Source of the DNA: CAVPCZ01 sp963779225
GTDB taxonomy: Bacteria; Bacteroidota; Ignavibacteria; UBA10030; UBA6906
Assembly: GCA_963779225.1 (NCBI GenBank)
Contig: CAVZWW010000003.1
Span: 2,170,001 to 2,234,000, forward strand
Length of the DNA: 64,000 nt
Reading direction: 5' to 3'
Shown: positions 62,614-64,000 of the stretch, in pieces
Position numbering within the stretch: position 1 is the first letter of the stretch
Layout of the letters: the number at the start of each line of letters is the position of its first letter
Made by a program: the position numbers and the translations under genes
Notes under the pieces: generated by a model
Databases searched by the model: none
What the model was told of the DNA's origin: nothing
Seen by the model: only the letters and a program-made list of their open reading frames with translations

Positions 62614-63262
62614 CGATCACGACGTAGTGCGGAGCGGCCTGCGGGTATTGCTGCGGAGTGTACCCGACTTCTCGATCATCGGAGAGGCGGCCGACGGCGA
62701 GGAGGCGGTCCGGCTTGCCGCGAAAGAGAAGCCCGATGTCGTGATTATGGACATTTCCATGCCGCTCCTTGACGGTATTGAGGCGACGAAACTCATCAAG
62801 GAGCGGCAGCCTGAGGTCAAGATTGTCATCATGTCCGTCCATGAAGACGAGGAGTATGTCTATCAGATACTTCGCGCCGGGGCGAGCGGATATGTGCTCA
62901 AGAATGCGAGCAAAGGGGACATATTCGAGGCTGTACGATCTGCTGTATCTGGAGAGAGGTTTTTCAGCCCGGGTATTTCCCGGTTGATCGTTGACGGGTT
63001 CATCAAGCGCGCGGAAGAGCAGACCCGGGTGGACAACAGGACCGCCGTTTCCGGAATCCAGCAGCTGACGAAGCGGGAGACGGAGATTCTGAAGTATATC
63101 GCCGAAGGATACACCAACAGGCAGATTGCCGACGCGCTGTTCCTCAGTTTTCGCACGGTCAATACGCACCGTGCCAATCTCATGCAGAAGCTGGATATCC
63201 ACGAGACCGCCGGTCTGGTCCGGTATGCAATCACCCTCGGGCTGGTGAAACCGGGCCTCTGA
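62585..63262 (+). CDS. LuxR/NarL-family response regulator
   Basis: 225 residues from ATG 62585 (AGGA five bases upstream). Receiver domain with acidic residues DD (10-11), phospho-acceptor Asp56 (VVIMDISMPLLDG) and Lys about 106 (YVLKNAS). A LuxR-type helix-turn-helix (QLTKRETEILKYIAEGYTNR; FRTVNTHRANLMQKLDI) ends the protein. It is the partner of the overlapping kinase; its target is unknown, possibly its own operon. Confidence 0.94.
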   Translation: MAKTRILIADDHDVVRSGLRVLLRSVPDFSIIGEAADGEEAVRLAAKEKPDVVIMDISMPLLDGIEATKLIKERQPEVKIVIMSVHEDEEYVYQILRAGASGYVLKNASKGDIFEAVRSAVSGERFFSPGISRLIVDGFIKRAEEQTRVDNRTAVSGIQQLTKRETEILKYIAEGYTNRQIADALFLSFRTVNTHRANLMQKLDIHETAGLVRYAITLGLVKPGL

Positions 63263-63679
63263 CCGTCCCCCTTCTTGCCCTGCAGCCCGCAGGTTGGTCC
63301 GTGCGCTGCGCCACTGCCTGTGTCCCAACGGTTGGTCTTCTGCCTGCCTCTTCTCATCTGCCCTGACCCCACTCCTGGAGATTGATTTTTCTCCTCCCCC
63401 CACTCCAGCCATCTTCCTGGCTTTTCCGCCTGACCTACAGCATTTGTTGTAGGTCCAAAACTACATCATATGCCCGATTGAGACAGTGAGACGGCATGCG
63501 TATGATGGTATCGTTGTATGGTTGGTGCAACACGACAATTTGTTGATGCGAGACCGTGTGCTGCTCCAGTGAGGGTGGTCTTCAGGACGAGGTGGTGGGA
63601 GGAACAGCACGCGGCCGCATTCAACCAGGGATACGGGGCGCCGGTGCGCCAGGAACTTTTCAGCTTGAACGGAGGAACC
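63263..63679. other. Gene-free intergenic region
   Basis: No convincing gene on either strand. It contains the inverted repeat GACCTACA/TGTAGGTC (63432-63439, 63448-63455) and pyrimidine-rich sequence at 63267-63420. Confidence 0.5.
63432..63455. repeat. Inverted repeat with eight-base perfect arms
   Basis: GACCTACA and TGTAGGTC flank eight bases. It could be a hairpin terminator for the two-component operon (no T-run) or an operator for the lipoprotein gene at 63680. Confidence 0.4.
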
Positions 63680-64000
63680 ATGAGACGAACAATCGTCATA
63701 GTTTTAGGAATGCTTGCAGGTCTGCTTCTTGTCGGATGCAGCGACAAGGAAAAGGAACAGGCTCTCGAGCAACAGTTGACCCAGAGCAACACCGACAGGG
63801 CGTCGATGCAGCAACTGCTCGCAGAACGGGATTCATACCTCAACGAGGTTATCAGCGAGGTCAACGACATCTATGCGGATCTGGAAAAGAGCCGCACAAA
63901 AGAGGGCCGGTTGGCACAGCGCACCGATGGGGTGGAGGGGCAGACCGCCAATGTCACCCTTGACACACGGAAGCAACTTCTGCAGAACATCAGTGAAATC
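63680..64000 (+). CDS. Coiled-coil lipoprotein, N-terminal part (runs off right edge)
   Basis: ATG 63680 follows GGAGGAACC. The first 107 residues are present. MRRTIVIVLGMLAGLLLVGC is a lipoprotein signal; SDKEKEQALEQQLTQSNTDR and later residues form a long heptad-rich helix (QQLLAERDSYLNEVISEVND; VTLDTRKQLLQNISEI). A membrane-tethered periplasmic coiled coil with no family assigned. The rest is outside the window. Confidence 0.82.
   Translation, partial: MRRTIVIVLGMLAGLLLVGCSDKEKEQALEQQLTQSNTDRASMQQLLAERDSYLNEVISEVNDIYADLEKSRTKEGRLAQRTDGVEGQTANVTLDTRKQLLQNISEI

Overview
The window looks like a chromosome segment of a Gram-negative member of the Bacteroidota/Ignavibacteriota/Chlorobiota group. 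Three proteins end in a type IX secretion sorting domain with the NYPNPFNPSTTIRY-type motif, which is very common in Ignavibacteria and relatives. TonB-dependent receptors with carboxypeptidase-regulatory domains, a DUF4249 lipoprotein, many signal peptides and an OmpA/thrombospondin-3 porin-like protein support this. Genes have good Shine-Dalgarno sequences (GGAGG-type), and several intergenic regions carry promoters of the form TTGACA-17 bp-TAnnnT. That argues against Bacteroidia proper and for the Ignavibacteria/Chlorobi side. Taxonomy is inference; no rRNA is present.

Layout. 1-22.6 kb (backbone): the start of a secreted protein at the left edge; a D-lactate/glycolate dehydrogenase-type flavin/Fe-S oxidase; a TonB-dependent receptor; a histidine kinase/OmpR regulator pair followed by a small secreted protein and a tandem sugar-binding-domain protein; a TetR-TolC-MFP-RND multidrug efflux operon with a candidate TetR operator; a FecR relic; a PAP2-like membrane phosphatase, a secreted esterase and a GH31 alpha-glucosidase; a TerC protein; and tRNA-Thr(CGT).

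22.6-35.3 kb (genomic island): the tRNA-Thr 3' end is repeated as a 47-bp perfect direct repeat (66 of 67 bp over the longer match) at 35247. The DNA between the copies is visibly AT-richer. It carries beta-propeller lipoproteins, a T9SS cargo protein, a TonB receptor/DUF4249 pair, a macro-domain protein, a large lipoprotein and a HigBA toxin-antitoxin pair. No integrase is visible. Both ends carry similar GTGTAG-N5-GTGTAG repeats, and three places inside look like integron attC half-sites. Just outside the right end, a phospholipid head-group locus has been damaged: an aminotransferase N-terminus is fused in frame to the C-terminal part of a nucleotidyltransferase, followed by an intact CDP-alcohol phosphatidyltransferase.

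37-64 kb (backbone): an oxidoreductase; a Dcp-type M3 peptidase; two large secreted proteins with T9SS tails (FG-GAP repeat protein, subtilase); a J-domain/leucine-rich-repeat protein; a YidB-like protein; an outer-membrane-like protein; a pilin-like protein; SUI1; an AmmeMemoRadiSam operon (AmrB-AmrA fusion split by a frameshift, a polyamine-synthase-like membrane protein, a Tat-signal radical SAM enzyme); a LysE exporter; an OmpA protein; an ABC-exporter relic; a GH20 hexosaminidase with a NarL-type two-component system; and the start of a coiled-coil lipoprotein. The overall picture is a heterotroph that degrades polysaccharide and peptide outside the cytoplasm, with several genes in visible decay.
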